The notes beneath the pieces are model-generated. The model ran no database searches, was not told the DNA's origin, and saw nothing but the letters and a program-made list of their open reading frames with translations. The translations under genes and the position numbers were made by a program. From Bacteriovoracaceae bacterium (GTDB lineage: Bacteria > Bdellovibrionota > Bacteriovoracia > Bacteriovoracales > Bacteriovoracaceae), in NCBI GenBank assembly GCA_003245675.1, contig QKCN01000124.1, positions 1 to 64,000 of the forward strand: DNA of 64,000 nt. The letters run 5' to 3'. Shown one piece after another: positions 8,502 to 17,139 of this stretch (positions are counted from its first letter, which is position 1; each line of letters begins with the position of its first letter).

Positions 8502-9137
8502 ATGAGTTTGAGTATTCACGAGAAAGAGAAAAGAGGGAAAAAAATATCAAAAATTTTGGCAGAACTTTATCCTGATCCACCTATTCCCTTGGAACATGAA
8601 GACGCTTTTACGCTTTTGGTGGCCGTTTTGCTTTCGGCCCAGTGTACGGATATAAGGGTTAATCAGGTAAGCAAAATCCTTTTTGCCAAGGCAAAAACAC
8701 CGACTAAGATGCTGAAATTAGGGGTAGAAAAGATCCGGGATATTATTCGTCCCTGTGGACTAAGTGAAAGAAAGTCACAAAATATTTATGATTTATCACG
8801 TATTTTATTGGAGCATTACGACGGGCAAGTCCCACAAACGGCCGAAGAATTGGAGGCATTGCCTGGCGTCGGAGAGAAGACAGCAGCTGTGGTTTTAATG
8901 CAGGCTTTTAATATTCCCTCATTTCCAGTAGATACGCATATTCTCCGTTTGGCCAATCGCTGGGGTCTTTCAGAATCTTCTAATCCCTCCATCGTGAGTC
9001 GTGAGCTTAAACAAATTTTCCCTAAAAGTTCTTGGGCCAAACTGCACTTACAGATAATTTTTTTTGGCAGAGAGCATTGCAAGGCTAGAAGTCATGACGG
9101 CAATAAGTGCCCCATATGTCGTCACTTCTCAAGTTGA
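8502..9137 (+). CDS. nth: Endonuclease III
   Basis: DNA glycosylase/AP lyase of base excision repair acting on oxidised pyrimidines. The helix-hairpin-helix LPGVGEKTAAVVL carries the catalytic lysine (GEKTAA), and FPVDTHILRLANRWG carries the catalytic aspartate. Length (211 residues) is normal. The C-terminal iron-sulfur region is unusual: only three cysteines are present, spaced C-x9-C-x2-C (HCKARSHDGNKCPIC), instead of C-x6-C-x2-C-x5-C, and the chain ends 5 residues after the last. The cluster may be absent or bound differently. The promoter must lie in the 111-base gap shared with the divergent endonuclease I gene. Confidence 0.93.
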   Translation: MSLSIHEKEKRGKKISKILAELYPDPPIPLEHEDAFTLLVAVLLSAQCTDIRVNQVSKILFAKAKTPTKMLKLGVEKIRDIIRPCGLSERKSQNIYDLSRILLEHYDGQVPQTAEELEALPGVGEKTAAVVLMQAFNIPSFPVDTHILRLANRWGLSESSNPSIVSRELKQIFPKSSWAKLHLQIIFFGREHCKARSHDGNKCPICRHFSS

Positions 9138-9166
9138 TTCATTTTATTCCGAAGAGGAGATGTAAA

Positions 9167-9195
9167 ATACTCTAATATTTGGGTTTTTAGAGTAT
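9167..9195. promoter_or_regulatory. 9-bp inverted repeat upstream of lipoprotein operon
   Basis: ATACTCTAA (9167-9175) and its exact complement TTAGAGTAT (9187-9195) flank an 11-base spacer. The repeat ends 23 bases before the first lipoprotein ATG and begins 30 bases after the nth stop. There is no T-run on either side, so an operator or an mRNA leader hairpin fits better than a terminator. Function not shown. Confidence 0.4.
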
Positions 9196-9218
9196 ATGGG
9201 TTTATTTATGGGGTTCTT

Positions 9219-10883
9219 ATGAAAAAAGCAGTTAATGCTCTTTCTCTATTACCAGTCGGAGTTCTACTCTTGGCATTGTTGGGATTGTTTTCCTCCTGTG
9301 GAACCAAGTTTGATGACGATGAACTGGCCGATGAAGCACAAAGTGATTTGGATTCTTCTGAAGCTGGTACGACGACTGGTGTTGCCAGCAGTGAGAATTT
9401 TGACTCATTCCGAGTGGTTCTGACTAGTCCTAGTGAGCTCAGCTATCATTTGAGGAAACAGGTTATTGGTTCTTCCAATGTTGATGTGGAATGTTCCATT
9501 GCTAAAAATTTATTATCGACGCGTGAGAGTGATGGCTTAACGCTGAGACCCTATGATAGTAATTCTAGTGGAGTTGAAGATTTTGACATTCTCTGTTATC
9601 TCGAAGCAGAGGAAATGGATCTTTACATGCATGGTCTGGCATTAAAAATTGAAGTTCCCGCAGGCTATTGTGATCACACCCTTTTTGAGCCTTACTGGTT
9701 CTACCGTTTTCAACCGGGAAGAACTCCTGCAAAAACAAAATATCGTGAGCCTCTCTATGACTATTCTCGTTTAAATGAAAATTGGCCAAACTGCGATGAA
9801 GGGTACTATTTTACTGGGGAAGTTGATCCTGTTAAAGGGCCTATTTATGCGGAAGCTGGTGGAACTTATTCTGCCTGTCAATCTGGAGCAATTACAGTCA
9901 GTGATTTTCCACAAAATGAGGCTGGATGGTATTTAGATCATCTTGTTCAGCAGCCTTCAAATGATACTTCTTATACAAAAGAGTGGATTTTTTCTTCTCC
10001 CAATGAGCTAAATTTAAAATCAAATATACTACTCTCAAATTATCAGCATAGTCTAGGTTGTTATAGTGGCTCTGGTTTGACAGAGCGATATCGTGCAGAA
10101 GAGTTTTTTGATTTTTCAAGAAGTGCTCGCAAAGAGCCGCGGTCTAATGGTTTTGGAGTCGGTGATTCTACAACGGCGCTTGTGGGTCCTAATCCTTCTC
10201 CTTTCTATACTTTTTCTTGTTTGGATCGCGCAATGGAAATCAAAGGGCGAATTCGCATTTTGGTGAGAGAGTGGGATAAGGATGAAGATGTTTGGCCACT
10301 CGAGGCGATGAGATATGTGGTTCCTGCAGATATGGATATTGAAAGCATTGAGCTGGGAGTGGAAGACGAGCTGGATGAGGTCAATGATATTTTTGATTGG
10401 GACGATTTTTATATCACTGAGCGAGAAAGAGACATTAATAATGATGGTTCTATTAATTCAACAGATACTATTTTAAGACTCAATAGTACTCATTTTGCCG
10501 CCAATACTTCATGTGATAATTTTGATGTGGTGAATTTTTTAGCGAATCTCAATACATTGTATGCCAATGGTTACAGCCAGGGCATTCGTTTTGTGGCTAA
10601 GACTGCTGGGATTGCAGGTGAGGCATTCTCGGTCAAAATTGTCGATGGTGGAATTGCTGGTGCAGAAACAGTTACCGTCTCAGGGAGTACCATTACTGTT
10701 GCCGCAAACTTAGGGACATCAACAGTTGCCCAAGTCGTCTCTGCCCTTATGACCAATGGAACGATCAATGCATATGAAGAAGTTGCAGGGACGATTAATG
10801 CGGCTTCTAATACCTTTCTTCTTCTTTCCACAAGGATTGACTCAGACTTCCAGGTATTTGCTTATCCAGGAGGTGACCTATGA
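9219..10883 (+). CDS. Lipoprotein with EF-hand-like loop, paralogue A
   Basis: 554-residue predicted lipoprotein: signal sequence followed by lipobox LFSSC with lipid-bearing C27. The residue after it is glycine rather than aspartate, which suits outer-membrane sorting. The mature protein shares a long framework with the next gene: CGTKFDD, CYLEAEE, GYCDHTLFEPYWFYRFQPG, NCDEG, VDPVK, the KGRIRILVREWD segment and DWDDFY. A calcium-loop motif DINNDGSINSTD lies at 405-416 (dockerin/EF-hand type). Residues about 450-537 form a beta-rich repeat-like module (AGAETVTVSGSTITVAA) of a kind common in phage and surface proteins. It overlaps the next gene by 4 bases. No function can be assigned; a surface structural or adhesive role is a guess. 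Confidence 0.85.
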   Translation: MKKAVNALSLLPVGVLLLALLGLFSSCGTKFDDDELADEAQSDLDSSEAGTTTGVASSENFDSFRVVLTSPSELSYHLRKQVIGSSNVDVECSIAKNLLSTRESDGLTLRPYDSNSSGVEDFDILCYLEAEEMDLYMHGLALKIEVPAGYCDHTLFEPYWFYRFQPGRTPAKTKYREPLYDYSRLNENWPNCDEGYYFTGEVDPVKGPIYAEAGGTYSACQSGAITVSDFPQNEAGWYLDHLVQQPSNDTSYTKEWIFSSPNELNLKSNILLSNYQHSLGCYSGSGLTERYRAEEFFDFSRSARKEPRSNGFGVGDSTTALVGPNPSPFYTFSCLDRAMEIKGRIRILVREWDKDEDVWPLEAMRYVVPADMDIESIELGVEDELDEVNDIFDWDDFYITERERDINNDGSINSTDTILRLNSTHFAANTSCDNFDVVNFLANLNTLYANGYSQGIRFVAKTAGIAGEAFSVKIVDGGIAGAETVTVSGSTITVAANLGTSTVAQVVSALMTNGTINAYEEVAGTINAASNTFLLLSTRIDSDFQVFAYPGGDL

Positions 10884-13534
10884 TGGGCTTCAAGTGGGTA
10901 TCCTTCGTTTTATTGTTTGCCTTCGTCGTTTCTTGTGGGACGAAGTTTGATGACGAGATTGCCATTGAAGAGGCTGTTGAAAATGGGCAAAATGGTAGTA
11001 CAGATGTTACGACTGGCACTGCGGTTGATGGGGATTTTTCAGCTTTTCAGCTTTCTGTAGAAGTTGAGACTCCAGATAACTTCTATATGCATAAGGCTTC
11101 TTCGGATATGAGCGCGAGTTGTTCTATTCCTAAGGCGCGCCTAACGACTGCAGCTTTCAATGATGAAAATAATATTCTTTGCTATCTCGAGGCGGAAGAG
11201 CTTGATCTCCACTATAATGGTTTTGGTATAAAAATTGATGTCCCCAAGGGCTACTGTGATTATACTGAGTTTCGGCCCTTTTGGTTTTACCAATTTCAGC
11301 CTGGAAATACATATGATAATGGGAGCTATAAAAGTTATGAAATCGTAGATGATGTTTGTGGCGAGTTTCCGACAGCATGTGATGGGCAAACTTATACTGA
11401 CCCTTCGTCTGATACGCCCAAGGCTTGTATCAATAAAGCTGCTGCTGGGTTAGATGAGATTCAGTGGACGTATAGCTATACATCTGAACTTCATCCTGAG
11501 TATCCTAATTGTGATGAGGGATCGCTTCAGGAAAATATTTTTGGAATTGAAGCAGAGCAAGAGGATGCAACATTTGCTTTTAAGGTAGGTGCAGGTGGAT
11601 CGGAGACTCGAGCGACTTTAAGTCTTGGAGGAGCAGGAAGCGATGATATCACCTATACTGCAGTAACTGCAGGTGCCACAGGGAACAGTATTAGTATTCA
11701 ATATGTTGCTGGTGGGGTTCAGGGGTCTGAGGTCGTGACAGTCACTGATCAGGCTATTGAAGTGCAAATTGCCGATGGGGCCTCTACGGCCGATGAGGTC
11801 GTTGCCGCTATTTCTTCTAATAGTGCGGCAACTGCTTTAGTTAAAGCTGTTTCGAATAATTCTACAGAAGTTCAAAGTGCAATGGGAGCAGCATCTAACT
11901 TGACCGGAGGAGGGGCAAATGTAGAGTGTTTGGAGTCTGGAGATGTTCCTTGTAATTATTCTGCTCCAGATACAGATCCTGCCAGTACGAATGATTCTTA
12001 TCTCCTTTTACCAGGGGGTGAGTACTATGTGCGCTATACTTACGATGGTCGCTTAGCTGCAGAGCCCGCAATGACTGGGGATGTTGCTTCTTTAACTGAA
12101 ATTTCAGTGACGCTCGATATTGAGGATGGGCAAACAGCAATTTGTACTAAAACAGCTACTGCTATTAACGCTGGCTCAGGGGGGACTTTGAGTGCCTCTT
12201 GCACAAACCCTCCTAATTTGGTGGTTACCGATGTTGTTGATGTTGCAGAAAACACAGCTGATGCCGCACCTGGACTTTTTGGACTGTTATCTGCTGCCGT
12301 TGAGTTGAGTCGTGATGGTATTTGTCGTGCTACAGAGCCTTACTCATTTGAGTTAACTTTTAATGATGCTGCCGGAGGAGATGGCGCAACCCCTTGTCCT
12401 GTTACAGGAGCAAATTGCAATTATGCAGCAGCTTCATCTTTTGCTTCAAATGATAATTATATTGTTCTTCCTGGCAAAGAAAATTATGTCATTTTCTTTG
12501 TTTATAATAATTCAACGCCTCGTTATCCAGCTTTGAGTAATGCGCAATTTATTAGAGTGGATATTAACAATTTAGATACCGCTGCTGACGTTTGTGATGC
12601 TGTTCGTTCTAAAATTACAGATATGAGTGCAGAGATTGGTTTTTCAACTGATGCAAGTTGCACTGGTTCTACTTTGACTATTCGTGATAACCAAAAACTG
12701 GTCGATGATCTCAATTATCCTGCTTATATTCAGGGCTTTGGTGATTCTGTCACTTTTGGCATTCCTTATGGGGGTGTAATTCGAACAGTTGATCCAGTTA
12801 AGTCACCGGGCAAGCATGGTAATTGTGTTGCAGGGGCAATCACGATGTCTGATTTTGAGCAAGATGATCAAACCATGTACTATAAAAATCGTCAGTATGC
12901 AGAGCCTGAAGGCGGGAGTGCTTATTCTGAAACTTGGACCTTTACCTCTCCTTTTGACATGGACAAGCAGTTCACCAATCTTTCTTTGGCCAATTTTACT
13001 AGTAAAATTGGTTGCTATAGTGATGATTATAAATTTGAACATGCCGCTCTATGGGAAGTAAGTCGTCAGTCTAGTGAAATTGATAGTGCTGATGGACTTA
13101 ATGATTTTAGAAGGGGACCTTTTGGCCGTGGAATTGTTGGTACTTCTGAAGAATTTAATTGGAAGGAGCGACCTCACCCTCAACCGATGTATGAAGTTAT
13201 TTGTCTCGATGAAGCAAAAGAGGTAAAAGGCCGTATTCGTTTACTTGTCAGGGACTGGGATGTTTCGCCTGTCGCGGGAGCTTGGGCCTTCTCTAATGTT
13301 GGTGCCGTTAATCCTAATGGGGGCACTGGTTATATGGACAATAGCCTGACGCAAGGTGGAACACCTTTGAATGATTATTATGATTGGGATGATTTTTATC
13401 GGCTAACTACTTTTGATGAAACGAATTTTGGAGTGGATAGCTGTACTAATATTCCGGCAGGTCGTTTACCTACAGAATTACCTTCCGCGGGAACGGGACA
13501 GCAGATTTTCACTTTCCCAAGTGGGGCATTGTAG
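10880..13534 (+). CDS. Lipoprotein paralogue B with inserted modules
   Basis: 884-residue predicted lipoprotein with lipobox ending at C19 and the same CGTKFDD start as the preceding gene. Translation is coupled: a perfect AGGAGGTG (10868-10875) lies inside the end of the upstream gene and the ATG overlaps its TGA. The shared framework is split by extra material. The beta module found near the C-terminus of paralogue A appears here at about 254-345 (SEVVTVTDQAIEVQIA). Two related blocks follow, each opening with CNYSA/CNYAA and a DSYLLLPGGEYYV/DNYIVLPGKENYV segment (about 357-480 and 510-620). The shared C-terminal framework (VDPVK, KGRIRLLVRDWD, DWDDFY) resumes after that. Cysteine-rich; probably on the cell surface. 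Function unknown. Confidence 0.85.
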   Translation: MMGFKWVSFVLLFAFVVSCGTKFDDEIAIEEAVENGQNGSTDVTTGTAVDGDFSAFQLSVEVETPDNFYMHKASSDMSASCSIPKARLTTAAFNDENNILCYLEAEELDLHYNGFGIKIDVPKGYCDYTEFRPFWFYQFQPGNTYDNGSYKSYEIVDDVCGEFPTACDGQTYTDPSSDTPKACINKAAAGLDEIQWTYSYTSELHPEYPNCDEGSLQENIFGIEAEQEDATFAFKVGAGGSETRATLSLGGAGSDDITYTAVTAGATGNSISIQYVAGGVQGSEVVTVTDQAIEVQIADGASTADEVVAAISSNSAATALVKAVSNNSTEVQSAMGAASNLTGGGANVECLESGDVPCNYSAPDTDPASTNDSYLLLPGGEYYVRYTYDGRLAAEPAMTGDVASLTEISVTLDIEDGQTAICTKTATAINAGSGGTLSASCTNPPNLVVTDVVDVAENTADAAPGLFGLLSAAVELSRDGICRATEPYSFELTFNDAAGGDGATPCPVTGANCNYAAASSFASNDNYIVLPGKENYVIFFVYNNSTPRYPALSNAQFIRVDINNLDTAADVCDAVRSKITDMSAEIGFSTDASCTGSTLTIRDNQKLVDDLNYPAYIQGFGDSVTFGIPYGGVIRTVDPVKSPGKHGNCVAGAITMSDFEQDDQTMYYKNRQYAEPEGGSAYSETWTFTSPFDMDKQFTNLSLANFTSKIGCYSDDYKFEHAALWEVSRQSSEIDSADGLNDFRRGPFGRGIVGTSEEFNWKERPHPQPMYEVICLDEAKEVKGRIRLLVRDWDVSPVAGAWAFSNVGAVNPNGGTGYMDNSLTQGGTPLNDYYDWDDFYRLTTFDETNFGVDSCTNIPAGRLPTELPSAGTGQQIFTFPSGAL

Positions 13535-13561
13535 CTTTATCTAATGATTTTAATATTTAGG

Positions 13562-13594
13562 AAGGGGAAGCCTTAAAGGCTTCCCCTTTTTTTT
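13562..13594 (+). terminator. Rho-independent terminator
   Basis: An 11-bp perfect stem (13562-13572 with 13578-13588), 5-base loop and a run of eight T (13587-13594) follow the second lipoprotein gene by 27 bases. It ends the lipoprotein operon just before the convergent gene. Confidence 0.93.
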
Positions 13595-13595
13595 C

Positions 13596-14465
13596 CTATT
13601 TCGCTTCTGCTAGGATGTTTTTGAGTGCCTCATAGTCAAGGCGAATGAGAATGCCAGCATGAGTGTGAGATTCATCGTAACCAAGAATATTAATTTTACC
13701 AATTTTTTGTCCTTTCCCGTAAAGAGGAAGTGGAAGTCCTGAGATATCTGGGAAGAGTTGTAAAATTTTGACTCCATTTTTCCAATTGTTTACGCTATCA
13801 AAAAGATCTCCAACTTTGGGAACTTCAACATAGGAACCAAAGACTTGATAGTGGCCATCGGCATACACTTGCACTTTTTTTCCATTGATTTCTTTTTCTA
13901 CACCAGAGAGTCCATCGTGAATGGTTCCATCAATAAAAAGAGGAAAGGTCTCGCGTCCAGGAAGTTTTAATACTTCATAATCGGTGTAGCGGTAGAGATC
14001 TTCTTCGTAGATTTTGAGCACAATTTGAGAGCCATTTTCTACTGGTGCAACTTGAATCGATGAGCTGAGTTCTGGAATAGTGTAGGAGAAAGCACCTAGA
14101 TTTAGCTTGGGAGCATCAACAGCGACATTGATGTAGTACTTTCCATCTCCATCTTGCGTGAAGGTAATTTCACTGTGTTCTCTGATCTTGTCTCTAATTT
14201 CTTTGGCGCGTTCAACGAAACGTTGCCAATTGTGCTTAAAGCTAACCTCCATCTCTTGGCGAGCAGCTTTGCGTTCTTTGAGGCAGATGCTTAGTTTCTT
14301 TTTTTCTTTGAAAAGGCAATTTTTAAAATCCTTTTCAATTTGCATGCGAATTTTCATACGCGCTTTGAATTCATCAAAGGAGCTAGCTTCAGCAGTTCGA
14401 GGAGCAAAAGAAAAGCAGAGGAATCCCAAAAGAAGTAGGGCGTTAACGATAATGATATTGTTCAT
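13596..14465 (-). CDS. Exported protein of unknown function
   Basis: 289 residues with an N-terminal signal peptide (cleavage probably after a TAEA-type site near residue 27). The mature start (about 30-110) is strongly charged and helical, with two cysteines (NCLFKEKKKLSICLKER) that may pair. The rest is beta-rich with no family motif I recognise. It faces the end of the lipoprotein operon and has its own upstream region, where a 7-bp stem (AGCGAAA 14478-14484, TTTCGCT 14491-14497) sits just before the start. A role in the envelope is all that can be inferred. Confidence 0.7.
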   Translation of the reverse strand: MNNIIIVNALLLLGFLCFSFAPRTAEASSFDEFKARMKIRMQIEKDFKNCLFKEKKKLSICLKERKAARQEMEVSFKHNWQRFVERAKEIRDKIREHSEITFTQDGDGKYYINVAVDAPKLNLGAFSYTIPELSSSIQVAPVENGSQIVLKIYEEDLYRYTDYEVLKLPGRETFPLFIDGTIHDGLSGVEKEINGKKVQVYADGHYQVFGSYVEVPKVGDLFDSVNNWKNGVKILQLFPDISGLPLPLYGKGQKIGKINILGYDESHTHAGILIRLDYEALKNILAEAK

Positions 14466-14691
14466 GGTGTACTCGCAAGCGAAACGAGGTTTTCGCTCAG
14501 TCTTTGATTGCTTGGTGGAGAAAACGTACCACGGGAATAAACGTACGGCCCAAGTTCAAAGCATTCACCCAAAAATGTGCGAACAGTGTCATCTAGTGTA
14601 ACAAAGAAAAGTTGAGTCTTGAGAACACCCTCGAAAAAACAGTTAGTTAAGCCATTGACCTTATTCTGAACAAAATAAGTCAGGTATTACT

Positions 14692-15471
14692 TTATTCTTC
14701 CTCAGATAGATTCGATTCGGTTCTTGCAAAACGCAGTAAAAAGGAATCGAGCCTCATTACAAAGGCCATAGAGGGATCAAAAAATTCAAGCCCCACTAGG
14801 TGGCCTCCCAGCTCGGGTTTGGCAATCACGTTTCGAACATGAACGGATAGAGTATGTTTGACCATCATTAGCTTGAGCTCTAGTCCTAATTCATCTCCCA
14901 TTTTTAACTGTTGAACTTCAGCATCTGAGGCAATAAAAGAGAGGCCTTTAGCCCCGATATCAAAAGGGAGTTTATCGAGATTCATTAAGACACGATCTCC
15001 TTTTTTGCCGTTGGGGAAAATACTTACATGGGCATGCACTTTCTCTTGTTCCTCTTTGGGAAGTTTGGAGATGATAACTCTTTGGTATTCACGTTGATTT
15101 GCTTCAGAAATAATTTTGGAAAGATCAATACTTGCTTCACCTTCTTCGCTAAATTGTACCTCTCCTTTGAAATCAACCAATTCTCCTGATATGTAGAGTG
15201 AAAGAGTTGTTCCGGAGAGACAAATTTCCTCAAAAGGAGTTTGCAGACGATCTTCTTTATTGAATTGGGTAATGCGAATTGTTTTATTGTTTTCATTAAA
15301 GCTTTGAAAAAGGGCATAAGCATAGCGAATAGGCCCTGCTTCTTTAAGTTCATCATCACTTTGCCAGATAATGAGTTCTTCATGAGAGGGAAGTGTTTGC
15401 AAAATATTTTTAAGGTTGCGTGTTGTTTGAGAGCGAACAAGTTTTGTTACATCAAGCATAATTTTATCCAA
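14692..15471 (-). CDS. PilZ-like domain protein
   Basis: 259 residues, no signal peptide. The second half fits a PilZ domain, which binds cyclic di-GMP: an RxxxR motif (R127, R131 in QREYQR) followed about 40 residues later by a D-x-G-x-x-G motif (DIGAKG, 171-176; the usual serine is glycine) and a closing GLEFFDP strand. The first 120 residues could be a YcgR-N-like or other beta domain. If active, it would link cyclic di-GMP to motility, secretion or envelope processes. The PilZ call rests on short motifs only. It is transcribed alone between two hairpins. Confidence 0.55.
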   Translation of the reverse strand: MDKIMLDVTKLVRSQTTRNLKNILQTLPSHEELIIWQSDDELKEAGPIRYAYALFQSFNENNKTIRITQFNKEDRLQTPFEEICLSGTTLSLYISGELVDFKGEVQFSEEGEASIDLSKIISEANQREYQRVIISKLPKEEQEKVHAHVSIFPNGKKGDRVLMNLDKLPFDIGAKGLSFIASDAEVQQLKMGDELGLELKLMMVKHTLSVHVRNVIAKPELGGHLVGLEFFDPSMAFVMRLDSFLLRFARTESNLSEEE

Positions 15472-15566
15472 GCTAAGAGTTCAATCATCGACTTTCTTCA
15501 TTATCCAAATAAGCATAAAAAAATGCAAGGGGGAAGCGGTATTAAGATTTGCGTCAAAAAGAGACA

Positions 15567-15588
15567 AGGGCCAGCTTGTGCTGGCCCT
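15567..15588 (-). terminator. Probable terminator hairpin
   Basis: A 9-bp perfect GC-rich stem (AGGGCCAGC 15567-15575, GCTGGCCCT 15580-15588) with a TTGT loop (ACAA on the minus strand) lies downstream of the minus-strand gene that ends at 15620. On the minus strand it is followed by TGTCTCTTTTT, a broken T-run. It probably ends that gene's transcript before the PilZ-like gene. Confidence 0.6.
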
Positions 15589-15619
15589 CCGAGAGTGAGA
15601 GTGAGTATGAGGTTCTTTT

Positions 15620-16819
15620 TTAGGGAACCTCATAAAAAACAGTTATTTTGAAAACACTGACTTTCCCTTTGAATTCTAGTTCTAAATCTCTTAATTCTGC
15701 TTGGATATCAGAAAAGACTACCTGACTTTTTTGTTCGGAAAGATTTTGACTTGCGACTTTAGAGAAGCCACGTTGCAACAAAGAGATAGAGGCTTGAGCT
15801 TTTTTCATCTCTGCTGCTGCTTGAATTTGGATTTTGGTGATCTGAGCAAAGCGTAGTGCACTGCTTGAGATGAGCCTATCCATGGCAATCGTTTCATTAC
15901 GCGCAGAAAGGGATACGTCAAAGCTCATTTTGTCGATAGCAGGGCTTGTATTGAATCCACCTCCGTGAGAAGACTGCTCCATGACAATCATTACTTCTTC
16001 AATGAAAAGGTCTCCCTGAGTAACCAGCTCTAGTGAACGTAAATTTTGTCCAATAACGAGTTCCATTTGACGAGAGCTGGCAAAATTAAAGGGAAGCATT
16101 TTGGAAATACTATCAACGCTTTTACTTTGCAGCGTTTGGTTATTTGCCAGAATGGAAAGTTGGGCCGCTGATCTACTACGAGATTGGCTTGCATTGGCCG
16201 TTACGACAATTCTTTGAATAACAGCTCCATTGTGTATTCTGGAAATTCCAAGTAGGTGCTCAAGATCAATGTATTGAGTTCCTCGGAAAGATTGCATGAG
16301 CTTTTGGCGTAGAGTAATTTTTCCTGCTGGAACAGGGAATGAATCAACGCTGGACTTTAGTTTGATGGCCATACTAATGACTTGCATCTTTCCTGAAAAG
16401 TCAGCTTTGAGTTGTTGGATATCTCTTCCAATGATACTTCTGCCAACAGGAAAATCAAAGGTGAGCTCTGATATTTGGCGAGAAGATTGGAGTTCTTTGA
16501 CACTACTTTCCGAAAATTTATTGACGACCAGTGAGGCGAGGGCCCTATCCCAAGAGCTACTGAAATAATCCTTTTGGGCCAAAATGGTTACCGATTCAAT
16601 TTCTTGCCCCTGGAATTCATCGAGAGAAAATTTATTGAAGATATTGATTGAATCTTGGAATTCGATTTGTTTGTTAAAAGACTTGGTTAGTGTCCTGTCT
16701 TGAGACCCCCAAAAGTCCCCCTGACTTTGGTTCTGATTAGAGATTGGCCGGTGGTCTTGGGCGCGGGCAAAAGTGAATGATAAACACAGAAACATGAAAA
16801 CTAATAGTTGTCTCATCAT
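15620..16819 (-). CDS. Exported protein with three beta-type repeats
   Basis: 399 residues with a signal peptide (about 1-20, ending ARA-Q). The mature protein appears to contain three related segments of about 80 residues (starting near 75, 205 and 322). Each opens with a hydrophobic strand ending in A (VTILAQ, IVVTANA, IQIQAAA) and closes with a LxLxxxGxxxIxxxxI-type strand pair (ADFSGKMQVISMAI, LVTQGDLFIEEVMIV, LEFKGKVSVFKITV). I do not recognise a family. GAGGAG precedes the ATG; a second ATG follows directly and could be the true start. A 9-bp inverted repeat (15607-15615, 15625-15633) spans its stop codon. Confidence 0.7.
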   Translation of the reverse strand: MMRQLLVFMFLCLSFTFARAQDHRPISNQNQSQGDFWGSQDRTLTKSFNKQIEFQDSINIFNKFSLDEFQGQEIESVTILAQKDYFSSSWDRALASLVVNKFSESSVKELQSSRQISELTFDFPVGRSIIGRDIQQLKADFSGKMQVISMAIKLKSSVDSFPVPAGKITLRQKLMQSFRGTQYIDLEHLLGISRIHNGAVIQRIVVTANASQSRSRSAAQLSILANNQTLQSKSVDSISKMLPFNFASSRQMELVIGQNLRSLELVTQGDLFIEEVMIVMEQSSHGGGFNTSPAIDKMSFDVSLSARNETIAMDRLISSSALRFAQITKIQIQAAAEMKKAQASISLLQRGFSKVASQNLSEQKSQVVFSDIQAELRDLELEFKGKVSVFKITVFYEVP

Positions 16820-17012
16820 AGGCTCTCCTCAATTTTATTCTTCTCTCTTAGGGGCCAGATAAAATCTTCCCCCAAAAAACTGAGAGCAAGAGACTTGCCA
16901 ATTTGGGCGAATAAAATTTAGATGAGTAAAATCAGGGAGATAGATAATCTAAATGTCTTTTAATTACAGAGGCTTGATGCTTCGCTTCTAAGTGAGAAAT
17001 ATTTACAAAAGT

Positions 17013-17041
17013 TTGACCAAAAGATGGCCATCGACTATGAT
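17013..17041 (+). promoter_or_regulatory. Sigma-70-type promoter of kamA operon
   Basis: TTGACC (17013-17018), a 17-base spacer and TATGAT (17036-17041) match the sigma-70 consensus well. The start point would be near 17048, giving a leader of about 90 bases before the kamA ATG. This is the only clear signal in the 320-base gap between 16820 and 17139; I see no gene in the rest of that gap. Confidence 0.65.
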
Positions 17042-17139
17042 GAGGGCCCGCGTTAATGGTGCCAGAAAGGCCATGAGTGTCAGTTTGACGCTTTTATTTG
17101 GAATATTTTGCATCCATATATATTAAAGGAGTCTTGAGC

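Noticed and set aside
14158-14601. 147-residue plus-strand reading frame
   Set aside because: It is antisense to the start of the exported protein gene at 13596-14465, has no ribosome site and no recognisable domain.
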